Below the pieces are notes generated by a model. The model had not been told where the DNA came from and made no database searches. It saw only the letters and a list, made by a program, of their open reading frames with translations. Shown piece after piece: positions 24,264 to 33,673 of a DNA stretch of 64,000 bases. This DNA is from Acidobacteriota bacterium (GTDB lineage: Bacteria > Acidobacteriota > Terriglobia > Terriglobales > Acidobacteriaceae). Location of the stretch: NCBI GenBank assembly GCA_023410055.1, contig JAEYQK010000066.1, positions 62,001 to 126,000 of the forward strand, written 5' to 3'. The position numbers and the translations under genes are program-made. The first letter of the stretch is position 1. Each line of letters starts with the position of its first letter.

Positions 24264-26714
24264 ATGTTCGAAAGATATACGGAGAAAGCGAGACGCGTTA
24301 TCTTCTTTGCGCGCTACGAAGCCAGCCAGTTCGGTTCGCCTTACATCGAGACCGAACACCTGCTGCTCGGGCTTCTGCGTGAAGACAAGGCGCTGACCAA
24401 CCGGTTCCTGCGTTCGCATGCATCGGTCGAGTCCATTCGCAAACAGATCGAGGGCCACACGACCATTCGCGAAAAGGTTTCCACATCGGTTGATCTACCT
24501 CTGAGCAACGAGTGTAAGCGGGTGCTTGCCTACGCTGCCGAGGAAGCGGAGAGGCTCTCACATAAGCACATTGGAACCGAACATCTGTTGCTCGGACTTT
24601 TGCGTGAAGAAAAATGCTTCGCCGCAGAGATTTTGCACGAGCGCGGACTGCGCCTGTCCACGATCCGCGAAGAACTCGCGCGAACCACGCAGGAGAAGGC
24701 CGCTCCGCAGCGATCGTCATCGCGAGAGTCTTCACTCCTCAGCGAGTTCTCGCGCGACCTGACTCAGGCCGCACAGGACAGCCAACTCGATCCACTCGTC
24801 GGGCGCGATCAGGAACTCGAGCGCGTCGTTCAGATTCTCTGCCGCCGCACCAAGAACAACCCGGTGCTGATCGGCGAGCCCGGCGTTGGCAAGACCGCCA
24901 TCGTCGAGGGACTCGCCCAACGCATCGCCGACGGCGAAGTTCCGTCGTTCCTCGCCGACAAGCGCATCCTGGCGCTGGATCTTTCGCTCATCGTCGCTGG
25001 CACGAAGTATCGCGGCCAATTCGAAGAGCGCCTCAAGACCATCATGAAAGAGTTGATGGAGTCGCAAAACGCCATCATCTTTATCGACGAGTTGCACACG
25101 CTGGTGGGCGCCGGATCGGCCGAAGGTTCACTCGACGCCGCTAACATTTTGAAGCCAGCGCTCTCGCGCGGTGAGATTCAGTGCATCGGCGCAACCACGC
25201 CGGGTGAATATCGTAAGTCGATAGAAAAAGATCGTTCGCTCGAGCGCCGCTTCCAGAGCGTCAAGGTTCCGCCTCCGAACGAAGAGGATGCGACCAAGAT
25301 CCTGATGGGCGTCAAGGACCGCTACGAGAAGTTCCACGCGGTCAGCTACACCGACGATTCGATCGGCTTCGCCGTATCGCACTCGAACCGCTACATCCCA
25401 GATCGCTTCCTGCCCGACAAGGCCATCGACCTCATCGACGAAGCCGGCGCCCGCGTGAAACTGCGCCAGACGTCCCTTCCCGAAGAGATCACCGAAGTCC
25501 AGAAGCGGATCAAGTTCATCGTCCATCGCATGGAGAACGCCATCCAGAACCACGAGTTCGAGAAGGCGCGCTTTTACTCCGACGAAGAACGCAAGGAACG
25601 CGACAACCTGAAAGGTCTGCGCGAGAAGTATCACCTTGATGAATCGAGCACCGGCGTCGTCACCCGCGAGGACATCGAAGATGTCGTCTCACGATGGACT
25701 GGCGTGCCCATCACCTCGATCAAGGAAGAAGAAACCGCCAAGCTCCTTCGCATCGAAGAAGAACTGCACAAGCGAGTCATCTCGCAGGACAAGGGAATCT
25801 CCGCTCTGGCCCGGGCGATTCGCCGGTCTCGCGCGGGACTCAAATCTCCCAACCGCCCCATCGGCTCGTTCCTGTTCCTCGGGCCAACCGGCGTCGGCAA
25901 AACGGAGGTCGCACGCACGCTTGCGCAGTTCATGTTCGGTAGCGAAAAATCGCTGATCCGCTTCGATATGTCCGAGTTCATGGAGAAGCATTCGGTCAGC
26001 AAACTCATCGGCTCGCCTCCGGGATACGTCGGTTACGAAGAGGGCGGTCAACTCACAGAACGCGTGAAGCGTGCGCCCTACTCTGTAGTCCTTCTAGATG
26101 AAATCGAGAAGGCGCATCCGGACGTCTTCAACATCCTCTTGCAGGTCTTTGAAGACGGACAGTTGACCGACGGGCTCGGCAACACGGTGGACTTCAAGAA
26201 CACGATCATCATCATGACATCGAACATCGGCGCCCGCCACCTCATGAAGCGCGAAGGCATGGGTTTCCAGTCGGCGCAAGAAGAGCGTGTCAGCGCCAAG
26301 GTCGAGGACATGGTGAAGAACGAAGTCAAGCGCACGTTCAACCCCGAGTTCCTCAACCGTCTAGACGAGATCATTCTGTTTAACGCTCTGACCGAGGCTG
26401 ACCTCATCCAGATTGTCGAACTGATGATTGTGCAACTGAACCAGAACCTGGCGCAGCGTTCGCTGACCGTCACGGTCACCGAAGACGCGAAGAGGTGGAT
26501 CTTGGCCAAAACGATCACCGATCGCAGCTACGGCGCACGCCCGCTACGTCGTGCAATCCAGACCTACATCCAGGACCCGCTCTCCGAAGCGCTGATCCAG
26601 GGAGCAATCTCTCAGCGCCCCGCGTTCATCGAGGTCTACCTCGAAGACGACAAACTCTTCTATCGCCTGATCGGCGAAGAAAAGCACGAGGGCATCCTGC
26701 TGTACCAAAGCTAG
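24264..26714 (+). CDS. clpC: ClpC-type AAA+ chaperone/protease ATPase
   Basis: 816 residues, the normal ClpC length. ATG 24264 has GGAGAG six bases upstream. It contains two Clp_N repeats (residues ~1-145: FERYTEKARRVIFFARYEA, ...LRLSTIREELAR), AAA+ domain 1 with GEPGVGKTAIVEGLA and FIDELHTLVGAGSAEGS, a middle UVR-like coiled segment (FEKARFYSDEERKERDNLKGL), and domain 2 with GPTGVGKTEVARTLAQ and the Walker B LLDEIEKAHPDVFN. It unfolds substrates and feeds them to ClpP. No adaptor gene (mcsAB) is adjacent. The leader carries a promoter and an inverted repeat. Confidence 0.95.
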   Translation: MFERYTEKARRVIFFARYEASQFGSPYIETEHLLLGLLREDKALTNRFLRSHASVESIRKQIEGHTTIREKVSTSVDLPLSNECKRVLAYAAEEAERLSHKHIGTEHLLLGLLREEKCFAAEILHERGLRLSTIREELARTTQEKAAPQRSSSRESSLLSEFSRDLTQAAQDSQLDPLVGRDQELERVVQILCRRTKNNPVLIGEPGVGKTAIVEGLAQRIADGEVPSFLADKRILALDLSLIVAGTKYRGQFEERLKTIMKELMESQNAIIFIDELHTLVGAGSAEGSLDAANILKPALSRGEIQCIGATTPGEYRKSIEKDRSLERRFQSVKVPPPNEEDATKILMGVKDRYEKFHAVSYTDDSIGFAVSHSNRYIPDRFLPDKAIDLIDEAGARVKLRQTSLPEEITEVQKRIKFIVHRMENAIQNHEFEKARFYSDEERKERDNLKGLREKYHLDESSTGVVTREDIEDVVSRWTGVPITSIKEEETAKLLRIEEELHKRVISQDKGISALARAIRRSRAGLKSPNRPIGSFLFLGPTGVGKTEVARTLAQFMFGSEKSLIRFDMSEFMEKHSVSKLIGSPPGYVGYEEGGQLTERVKRAPYSVVLLDEIEKAHPDVFNILLQVFEDGQLTDGLGNTVDFKNTIIIMTSNIGARHLMKREGMGFQSAQEERVSAKVEDMVKNEVKRTFNPEFLNRLDEIILFNALTEADLIQIVELMIVQLNQNLAQRSLTVTVTEDAKRWILAKTITDRSYGARPLRRAIQTYIQDPLSEALIQGAISQRPAFIEVYLEDDKLFYRLIGEEKHEGILLYQS

Positions 26715-26763
26715 TAGCGCCGGACTCCAGTCCGGCGTGTAGGGACGGGGCTATGCCCCGTCC
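26714..26763 (+). terminator. Two stacked palindromes after clpC, possible terminator
   Basis: GTAGCGCCGGACTCCAGTCC plus GGC (26714-26736) is followed by GGACGGGGC-TAT-GCCCCGTCC (26743-26763) and then ATTTTCCC. These are two repeat families placed end to end; the second could terminate clpC transcription. No gene is supported in 26764-27026. Confidence 0.55.
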
Positions 26764-26860
26764 ATTTTCCCTCTGGTCCTCACCTGAACTCTCCTTCCGA
26801 CACTCCTGTTCTCTTTTGAAACAGCAGAGCACGAAATCCTTTGCTGCTATTGCTTTCGTA

Positions 26861-26888
26861 TTGACTGCACACTTGTTAGCGCGACAAT
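26861..26888 (+). promoter_or_regulatory. Possible promoter of the SBBP gene
   Basis: TTGACT (26861-26866) and GACAAT (26883-26888) are separated by 16 bases, each close to the consensus. They lie about 140 bases upstream of the start at 27027. Confidence 0.45.
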
Positions 26889-27026
26889 GGTTCCGCACTC
26901 TCACTCGGCTCTCCAAGCAGACGAGTATGTGAGTGCCCTGCTGCAAACGGGATTTCTCCTTGGACTCTCAATGTCTCGTAGGCCCCTCAGAAAAACCAAT
27001 CGCCAACGCACTTGTGGAGGTGCTGT

Positions 27027-28352
27027 ATGACATTCCCCCGCATGACCGCATTTTTCGGAATATGCATATTGCTATCAGTAAGCGCAGTTGCGCAGGTGTG
27101 GTCTCACACCTGGGGCGGCAGCGCAGACGATGTCTCAAATTCGCTTGCGTTCGACGCCACCAGATCCGCGCTTTATGCTGCTGGAACCACCAGCAGTTTT
27201 GGCGCTGGCGGCAACGACGTTGTCCTCACCAGGTTCACTTCCGACGGTACACAACAGTGGGCCCGAACTTGGGGCGGCCCAGGCGATGACCAGGCATTCG
27301 GTGTAGCCATCGACCGTTGGAGTGGTGATGTTTACGTCGCCGGTGAAACGGCAAGCTTCGGCCACGGATCGAAGGATGCATTCTTGCTGAAGTTCGACAG
27401 CAACGGACGGCTTCATTGGGCACGAACCTGGGGCACTTCGGCAACTGAGGCCGCCAACGCTGTTGTTGTCGGTCCTGCTAGAAATATCTATATCGTCGGG
27501 CAGTCGGGGAACAACGCGGCACTGGTCAAGTTCACTCCCGGAGGACAACTACTTTGGAGCCGCTCATGGCAGGGCCACGATGCGAGCAGCATCGCATACG
27601 GAGCCTCTATCGATCGCGACGGCAACATTCTGGTGACCGGCACAAATGTAGGGCCTTCATCGCCCGACAAGTCATTGCTTGTATTGAAGTACGATCATGA
27701 GGGCTCACTCCTCTGGTCTAGACAGTGGAGCACTACCGGTGGCTCGTATGTAGGCAAGAGCATAACCACCGATGCCCGGGGACAGATTTACGTAACGGGA
27801 TATAGCATCGCGTCTCCATTTAGCTCGTGCGATGCCCCTAATTGCGAATCCGCCGTTTTCACCGCGAAACTCTCTTCGTCCGGAACTAGACTCTGGGCCA
27901 AAGGTTGGAAGATTAGTCCCCGGCGCGACTTTGGCACGGATATCACCCTCGACCGGTCTGGGAATGTACTCCTGACTGGCGTTTATGATCAGGGCAGAGA
28001 GGAAGAGGGAGCGCTGCTGGTGGAGTACGACAACAATGGCAACAGGATCACCAGTGAGATCTGGCTTACGAGCCCGTTTCTCGGTGGCCGTTTCGGCTAC
28101 ACCGGACTGGCTCTGGATGGCGCCCAAAACGTATTTCTAGGAGGCTACGGTACACATCCAAACGGCTCTTACTGGTTCCAGGCTGGAATAGAAGTTATGG
28201 TCGACCCTACCAGCGTTATCGCTGCAGGGAACACGGGCAAAATACGTGGAACGGTGACAACACCACATGGCCTCGTCACAACACCTACGGGTGTACTAGA
28301 TAACGGTGCTGGAGGCACCGATCTCTTCCTGCAGAAACATTCCCCTATGTAG
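27027..28352 (+). CDS. Secreted SBBP-repeat beta-propeller protein
   Basis: 441 residues from ATG 27027, which has TGGAGG seven bases upstream. MTFPRMTAFFGICILLSVSAVAQ is a signal peptide. The rest is a series of repeats of about 55 residues such as WSHTWGGSADDVSNSLAFD, ARTWGGPGDDQAFGVAID and ARTWGTSATEAANAVVV, with interspersed DVYVAGET, which are SBBP (seven-bladed propeller) repeats common in acidobacterial and planctomycete secreted proteins. I count about seven blades. No catalytic motif is visible. It probably binds or stabilises something at the surface. A terminator of the convergent gene lies right after its stop. Confidence 0.85.
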   Translation: MTFPRMTAFFGICILLSVSAVAQVWSHTWGGSADDVSNSLAFDATRSALYAAGTTSSFGAGGNDVVLTRFTSDGTQQWARTWGGPGDDQAFGVAIDRWSGDVYVAGETASFGHGSKDAFLLKFDSNGRLHWARTWGTSATEAANAVVVGPARNIYIVGQSGNNAALVKFTPGGQLLWSRSWQGHDASSIAYGASIDRDGNILVTGTNVGPSSPDKSLLVLKYDHEGSLLWSRQWSTTGGSYVGKSITTDARGQIYVTGYSIASPFSSCDAPNCESAVFTAKLSSSGTRLWAKGWKISPRRDFGTDITLDRSGNVLLTGVYDQGREEEGALLVEYDNNGNRITSEIWLTSPFLGGRFGYTGLALDGAQNVFLGGYGTHPNGSYWFQAGIEVMVDPTSVIAAGNTGKIRGTVTTPHGLVTTPTGVLDNGAGGTDLFLQKHSPM

Positions 28353-28362
28353 TTCCGAATAG

Positions 28363-28387
28363 AAAAGGGGCCTCCAACGAGGCCCCC
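28363..28387 (-). terminator. Terminator of the Oar-type receptor gene
   Basis: Read on the minus strand, GGGGCCTC pairs with GAGGCCCC around GTTG and is followed by TTTTC. It lies about 20 bases beyond the receptor stop at 28404. Confidence 0.8.
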
Positions 28388-28403
28388 GTGCGCTCACGCG
28401 CCC

Positions 28404-31400
28404 TTAGAAGATGAGCTTCAAACCAAGTTCCAGAATCCGGCTTCCACCCGTGAACTGCTTCGCATTGAGGAACAAGTCTTGTGCCGTCACGTTTGCGTAC
28501 GTGCTGCTCAGTGCGTTATTGGTCGTGCCGATCAAGGTTCCGGTCTGGAAGACCGTCGGTTGAGCCAGCGAGAAGTTGCGATGGTTAAAGATATTCTGGG
28601 CGGTAGCGCGGAACTGAAGTGAAAAACGTTCCGTCAGCTTCGTGTCCTTGTACATGCCCATGTTCCAGACATTGATTCCAGGAGATCGGAAGCTGTTACG
28701 CCCCACAGTTGACAGCGTTCCTAGGCCAGCCTCGACATAACGCGCATTGGGGTTGTCCGCGACGTATCCGGCTACGCTACTACTTGCGCACGTTGTGCCG
28801 ATCGGCAGCACCGCCCCAGCTGCACCAACGCACAGCGGCGTGACTCCCGATCCGACAAGTTGATTACCCAATGGGTTGAGAACTGCACGATCACCGGCCG
28901 CGTCACCATTACCATTTGTATCGGTGTCGGACAGGATCGAGATGGGCTGTCCACTCTGTGCGAGATAGTTTCCAGTCCACTCCCACCCATGCAGCACAGT
29001 CTTCAAGAAACCATTGTCCGTGTTCAGGCGCGGGACGTCCCACACCCATGCGATTGCGAACTTATGACGCACGTCCAAGGCAGAGTTGCCTCGGTCGAGT
29101 CCCAGATTCCGCCAATCCAGCGGACGCCGTGGATTCACGAGGCTGCTGAACAATTCATTCGTGGCGTCGTCGATGTTGTGCGAATAAGTGTAGTTCGCAC
29201 GGATCATCAGTCCGCGAGACATACGGCGATTTACGTCCACCGATCCACCGTGGTAGATACTGCTTCCAATCGCCGGAAACGATGTCACGGTCGAGAACGC
29301 AGGATCGACAAACGGATCGAAGTTCTCAAAGTCCGACAGTCGTGAGCCACCGGTGATCGTCTTCGGAACGTCGCTGGCGCTCAAGAAAGTCGGCAGAGGC
29401 GTCAAGCCCGCATCAAATGCACTTCGTGTATTCATTCTCGCTTGAATCGGCAACTGAGTCGCGCGAGTGCCGAGATACCGCAACTCGACGCTCGTGTCGC
29501 GAGCTATCTCGCGCTGTAAGCTGAGAGTCCATGTGAGTACCTTCGGCTGTACAGCATCCAGGATTACCCCCTGCGTGGATGCTTGAGCCTCCTCGCGTGT
29601 CGCCGGAGGAACGTTCACCTGCAACAGACCGCCGCCATTCAGAAACCCGCTGCCGCCCCCGCCTGCCAGGAAATTTGCGCACCACGAGGGAGCACCCGCC
29701 AGGGAACAAGTGATGTCCGGATTCTGCTCGCTCTGCAATTGTGGCGGCAATTCCAGCAGGGGGAAGTTTTGCGGCGTCACGTCAAACGATACACCGAACC
29801 CTCCGCGGAGCGCCGTTTTGCCGTCACCAAATACATCCCATGCAAATCCAACACGAGGCATAAAGTTGTTCTTGTCCGTCTTCGGTTCGCGGAATATGAA
29901 CGAGCGGGGTATGTTCTGGATCGGGTTAGGGAACATTACGATGTCCTGGTTGGCAATCGCATTCAGAGTCTGCGTCTTCACTCCCGCCGGATTGCTGTAC
30001 CATTCATAGCGAATGCCCAGGTTGAGCGTGAGGGTGTTGCTCACTTTCCAGTCATCTTGCACGAACCCGTACAGAGCGTACTGGTTGCCATCGAAGAACC
30101 CCGAACCTGCTCCGCGTAGTGCCCCGTTCGAGCCGGTTGGCACGACGTCGTTCACAAGCTCGCTGAGTGTCGCATAGTCCCATTCACCGCGTGAGCGCGG
30201 CAGGAAATTGGAAGGTGCAATCCAGCGCCGGTACTCGGGCCCGAACTTTATGTTGTGTTTCCCTTTCACAATGCTGATCGTATCTAGCACCTGATAGTTG
30301 TTCTGAACGTAACTCTGTGGCGAGTTGTCTTCCGACCCTATATCGAGGCCAAGATCGTCGATCTTAACGTTCGGGAAATTAGCAAAAGCGGTCGGAACGG
30401 TGTAACCCTGAACGAATCGCGAGTACGAGATTCGCAAGTCATTGACGACCCTGTCGTTCACCGTCCAGGCGTCCGTAAGAATAGCCTTTCGGCTATCAGC
30501 TGCGAGTGCGCCCGTGAACTGTGCCAATGGAGTTGTCGGATTTACGTTCGGGCTGCGGCTGCGGTCATACAAGAATCGGGCCCGCACCTGGTGTTTCGCG
30601 AGATTCAGGTCCCCGTTTATGTTGAAGTTGTGTTCATTCTGGAAGCTAGGTGCCGCCGCCTGAAAGGAACCCATCTCAATCGGCACGCCAAGTGGAGACG
30701 CAGGAGTCACGATCGAAATCTTCTTTGACGGATCCGCCACTGCAGCGGACGGGAATTGTGCAAGTATTGAGCGCACGGCGTCGTTCGCTGCGATGCTGTT
30801 GAGAGTAGCTAGACCTGCGGCAGTTGGTGCGGTCTGTCCCACCGAAGTTGCTGAAAGCCCGATGTTGTTGAACTGGTACGCGCCGAAAAGGAATAACCGA
30901 TTCTTGATCACCGGGCCACCGATCATTCCGCCCACTCGGTTCCGATCCACGCGGCGCGGACTTCTGCCGAAGTTTGTTGTTGCGTCGGCATTATCCGGTG
31001 ATTTTTCTAGATTGTCCATCGCGTTGAAGTTTCGGTTGTTATTGAATTCCCAGGCAGCTCCGTGCCAGCTGTTCGTGCCCGAGCGGGTGACAAGGTTAAA
31101 CTGTCCGCCCGCCGAGTGGCTCTGCGAAGCGTCGAACATGTTGGTCACCAAGTTGAAATCAGCGATCGCCTCCGGAATGACCTCTGACGTGTGACCCGTC
31201 ACATCAACGCGGTTGTCGTCCACGCCGTCGATGTTGAAGCTGTTCAAGCGTGGTCGCGCTCCACCGATTGATCCCCCTTCTCCCAGAACGCCTGCACCTT
31301 GCGTCGTCGTGTTAGGAGCTAGGATCGCCAGGTTGAGCGGTGATCCCCCCAGTCCGGGATTCGGCAGATCGGATACGGCCCTCGCCCCGAAATCGTTCGA

Positions 31401-31793
31401 GAGCTGCGCCGTGGTCGTCTGCACCGTTTCCGCGCCGGCCTGTACCTCGACCGTCGTCGCTTCCGAACCCACGCTGAGTCTCGCGTCCGCCGTCACAACT
31501 TGGTTGGGCAGAACTTCAACACCACCACGCGTATGCTTCTGGAACTTCGGCGCTTGGACTGTGACTGTATATGGCCCGACGGTTAGGTTCGGGAAGGCGT
31601 AAGTGCCGGCCGAGGTCGTCGTGGCCGTTCGGGAAACACCCGTCTGCTGGTTTGTTGCGGTGACGGTAGCACCCGGCACCACAGCACCTGACGGATCCGA
31701 AACCGTGCCCCTCAATGTGCCATCAAATCGCTGCGCAAAACTGAACATGCACAGCAGAACTACTACGAGTAAGATCAGGATCTTGCGATTCAT
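28404..31793 (-). CDS. Oar-type TonB-dependent receptor
   Basis: 1129 residues. The frame opens at 31823, but ATG 31791-31793 has CGGAGGAAC six bases upstream and starts MNRKILILLVVVLLCMFSFAQ, a signal peptide. Residues ~22-110 form a carboxypeptidase-regulatory-like beta-sandwich (GTLRGTVSDPSGAVVPGATVTATNQQTGVSRT), then a plug domain (LSNDFGARAVSDLPN...) and a long outer-membrane barrel ending in a aromatic/phenylalanine-rich strand (ILELGLKLIF). Acidobacteria carry many such large receptors, used for uptake of unknown, probably carbohydrate-like, substrates. No TonB box can be assigned surely. It is a single gene with its own terminator. Confidence 0.92.
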   Translation of the reverse strand: MNRKILILLVVVLLCMFSFAQRFDGTLRGTVSDPSGAVVPGATVTATNQQTGVSRTATTTSAGTYAFPNLTVGPYTVTVQAPKFQKHTRGGVEVLPNQVVTADARLSVGSEATTVEVQAGAETVQTTTAQLSNDFGARAVSDLPNPGLGGSPLNLAILAPNTTTQGAGVLGEGGSIGGARPRLNSFNIDGVDDNRVDVTGHTSEVIPEAIADFNLVTNMFDASQSHSAGGQFNLVTRSGTNSWHGAAWEFNNNRNFNAMDNLEKSPDNADATTNFGRSPRRVDRNRVGGMIGGPVIKNRLFLFGAYQFNNIGLSATSVGQTAPTAAGLATLNSIAANDAVRSILAQFPSAAVADPSKKISIVTPASPLGVPIEMGSFQAAAPSFQNEHNFNINGDLNLAKHQVRARFLYDRSRSPNVNPTTPLAQFTGALAADSRKAILTDAWTVNDRVVNDLRISYSRFVQGYTVPTAFANFPNVKIDDLGLDIGSEDNSPQSYVQNNYQVLDTISIVKGKHNIKFGPEYRRWIAPSNFLPRSRGEWDYATLSELVNDVVPTGSNGALRGAGSGFFDGNQYALYGFVQDDWKVSNTLTLNLGIRYEWYSNPAGVKTQTLNAIANQDIVMFPNPIQNIPRSFIFREPKTDKNNFMPRVGFAWDVFGDGKTALRGGFGVSFDVTPQNFPLLELPPQLQSEQNPDITCSLAGAPSWCANFLAGGGGSGFLNGGGLLQVNVPPATREEAQASTQGVILDAVQPKVLTWTLSLQREIARDTSVELRYLGTRATQLPIQARMNTRSAFDAGLTPLPTFLSASDVPKTITGGSRLSDFENFDPFVDPAFSTVTSFPAIGSSIYHGGSVDVNRRMSRGLMIRANYTYSHNIDDATNELFSSLVNPRRPLDWRNLGLDRGNSALDVRHKFAIAWVWDVPRLNTDNGFLKTVLHGWEWTGNYLAQSGQPISILSDTDTNGNGDAAGDRAVLNPLGNQLVGSGVTPLCVGAAGAVLPIGTTCASSSVAGYVADNPNARYVEAGLGTLSTVGRNSFRSPGINVWNMGMYKDTKLTERFSLQFRATAQNIFNHRNFSLAQPTVFQTGTLIGTTNNALSSTYANVTAQDLFLNAKQFTGGSRILELGLKLIF

Positions 31794-31899
31794 ATGTTCC
31801 TCCGCGAGTTCCATCGTGAACAACTCTCGTCCGAAAACGAGTTCTTTCCTGTCGCGTCATCCCGTGACACGCCTTTGTTTTTGTCAGAGGAGGAGCAAC

Positions 31900-32181
31900 T
31901 CAGCAGAGCCTCGCGCAATCGAGTTCAAGAATGGTAATTAAGTGATCGGTTACCGCGACTTTGGACGGTGCACGGCTGCGCGCCCTCCAAAAGGGCACGA
32001 GGCACTTCCAACTGGTTGCGAAGGCGGCGGCGCCCAACAGAAAAGAATGCTGGGAGCAAATACTACAGGCGGAGAACGACGGCGGACCTATTTGCGAATA
32101 CCGGTCTGGAGGTAGGATAAGGAGCACCGCGAATGTGATCAGTATCAATATCGCGATACGATTTGTCCGAGCCCGATCCAT
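31900..32181 (-). CDS. Possible small membrane protein
   Basis: 93 residues, with an N-terminal hydrophobic helix (RIAILILITFAVLLILP) and a second hydrophobic stretch near SFLLGAAAFATS. It has no clear ribosome-binding site and no family I recognise, and the codon use is not decisive. It may be a shadow or a remnant. The surrounding 31794-32460 is otherwise without a supported gene; it contains short direct AT-rich repeats around 32262-32275 and nothing recognisable. Confidence 0.25.
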   Translation of the reverse strand: MDRARTNRIAILILITFAVLLILPPDRYSQIGPPSFSACSICSQHSFLLGAAAFATSWKCLVPFWRARSRAPSKVAVTDHLITILELDCARLC

Positions 32182-32460
32182 ACGCGCCGAAGTAGCACGT
32201 TAGTAACCACAGGCCACGGACTGATTTACTAGGGAGTTAGTAACATCCTGCCAAGCGTCGATTCTAAAATCGGAATGTTTATGTGGTGCTGCTTCCGATT
32301 CTTATAGGCAGCTGCTCTGTATGTGCTCTGCCGCTTCAGGCGATCTCACGTGCTGGGCATAAGGCCCGCGGCAGACGGGGCAAATAAGCGGTCACCAATT
32401 CTCGCCGACAGGCACGGCACCGGACGGCCCGCCGGGTCGACAATGTCACTTCTGTCCGCG

Positions 32461-33321
32461 CTATTTTCTAAACGCCTTCCACGGATGCTCGAAACTCAGA
32501 TACAGCAATATCCCCTTCTCTCCGCTACTCGGCCCGACACCAATGGGCACCCCGATACCCGGGACGATCTGAAGGCCATTCTTGAAGTTGTACGCCCAAC
32601 GCACCCCCGGGCTGATCAGCAGGTCATGACCGCGTTGCGTCTGTCCCGGAGCCACAACGCGTTCCGTTCCGACCCAAACCGTCTCGAGGAGCGCATTGAA
32701 TCTGGGGCGCACCAGCCAGATGAGGCTCTGTCCGAGGTTGTAGGAATAGGTAGCCGATTCATTGCCGAATTCGTTTCGTGCCCGCGGCGTCAGCGTTGTT
32801 CCTACGTTCGAGTGCGAGACCAGATGTTTCGTCAACTCAACGCTGACCGGCAGCTGTATCTGCACGCCGGTTCCCCCCAACCCCATCCCAGCTGTCTCCG
32901 CTCCTGCTGGCGCGATCAGCGATATCCTCGGCGAAACCGCCACGCGGGATTCCCCGTCGCCGACCAACTGATAACGATAATTGATCGCGAAGTCACCAAG
33001 CCCCGCGCCAGACCCTGGAAAGCCACCATTGTGGCCCGCCTGCAATGTGTAGCTAAGCTGGTTCTTCACGCCGCCAACCGGGAATTCCTGCGTAAACGTG
33101 TAGACCCAGCTGTGGCTCTGCGACATCCGAGTGAACGTCTGAATGTGCTGCACCACACCGTTCTCCTGGTTGTAGGCTTCCTCGACTAAAAAGCTATTGT
33201 CCTGTATTGGGGGCGGTTCAGGCGGACTTGACGTCGAATTCTGGGCTTTCAATAGACTGGCCACGGCCAGCAGCATCAACAGTAGGAGCGACGAACAGCG
33301 ATAGGAATACAACAAAAACAC
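32461..33321 (-). CDS. Outer-membrane beta-barrel protein, probably iron regulated
   Basis: 286 residues, GTG start at 33319-33321 preceded by AAGGGGATGAA. A signal peptide (RCSSLLLLMLLAVASLLKAQ) is followed by a barrel: alternating strands such as QLSYTLQAGHNGGFPGSG, GLGDFAINYRYQLVGDGE and VAVSPRISLIAPAGAETAG, with the MetA-pathway phenol-degradation-like transporter or DUF3187 groups as the nearest labels I can offer. The end ILLYLSFEHPWKAFRK is an outer-membrane type strand. A Fur-like palindrome overlaps its upstream region, so it may respond to iron. Transported substrate unknown. Confidence 0.75.
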   Translation of the reverse strand: MFLLYSYRCSSLLLLMLLAVASLLKAQNSTSSPPEPPPIQDNSFLVEEAYNQENGVVQHIQTFTRMSQSHSWVYTFTQEFPVGGVKNQLSYTLQAGHNGGFPGSGAGLGDFAINYRYQLVGDGESRVAVSPRISLIAPAGAETAGMGLGGTGVQIQLPVSVELTKHLVSHSNVGTTLTPRARNEFGNESATYSYNLGQSLIWLVRPRFNALLETVWVGTERVVAPGQTQRGHDLLISPGVRWAYNFKNGLQIVPGIGVPIGVGPSSGEKGILLYLSFEHPWKAFRK

Positions 33322-33336
33322 TTCATCCCCTTTGAA

Positions 33337-33357
33337 TGAAAATGATATTCGTTTTCA
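33337..33357. promoter_or_regulatory. Fur-like binding site
   Basis: TGAAAATGATATTCGTTTTC plus A (33337-33357) is a 21-base palindrome in which 8 of 10 arm positions pair. It resembles the Fur consensus of adjacent GATAAT-type hexamers and lies 16 bases upstream of the GTG start of the outer-membrane gene. Zur or another Fur-family member is an alternative. Confidence 0.6.
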
Positions 33358-33481
33358 ATTAAGAAATGGCAGTATACCTCCATTTCGCAGCCCGGAAAAG
33401 CCTCTTGTTATCCACGGTTGCCTTCCAAATCGACGACAATCCGACCGCCGCAATCCGGAACGCCTAGGCAGTAGGCTCGCG

Positions 33482-33673
33482 TTACCTCTTCCGCGTCGGC
33501 CCCGTAATCACAACGCCGAGTAAAGTTACAACCAAGCCCAGTATTCCGCCCATAACCCAGCACTTCACGTAGTGTCCACCGACCAGAACCGGTGGGCGAT
33601 TGTGAACGGTCCACGCCAGGATCATTATTATTAGTCCGCCGTAAAAGAACAGGTAACCGATCGTTCGTCTCAT
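33482..33673 (-). CDS. Small two-helix membrane protein
   Basis: 63 residues with two hydrophobic helices (TIGYLFFYGGLIIMILAWTV and VKCWVMGGILGLVVTLLGVVI) and a basic C-terminus (TGPTRKR). Its ATG overlaps the TGA of the PilZ-GAF gene upstream (ATGA at 33670-33673), so translation is coupled. It has no family I recognise. As the second gene of this operon it may act as a membrane partner of the PilZ-GAF sensor, which is inference from position. Confidence 0.7.
   Translation of the reverse strand: MRRTIGYLFFYGGLIIMILAWTVHNRPPVLVGGHYVKCWVMGGILGLVVTLLGVVITGPTRKR

Noticed and set aside
32323..33189. 288-codon open frame on the plus strand
   Set aside because: It is the antisense of the outer-membrane barrel gene; its translation is Arg/His-rich and shows no domain, whereas the minus-strand frame has a signal peptide and barrel pattern.
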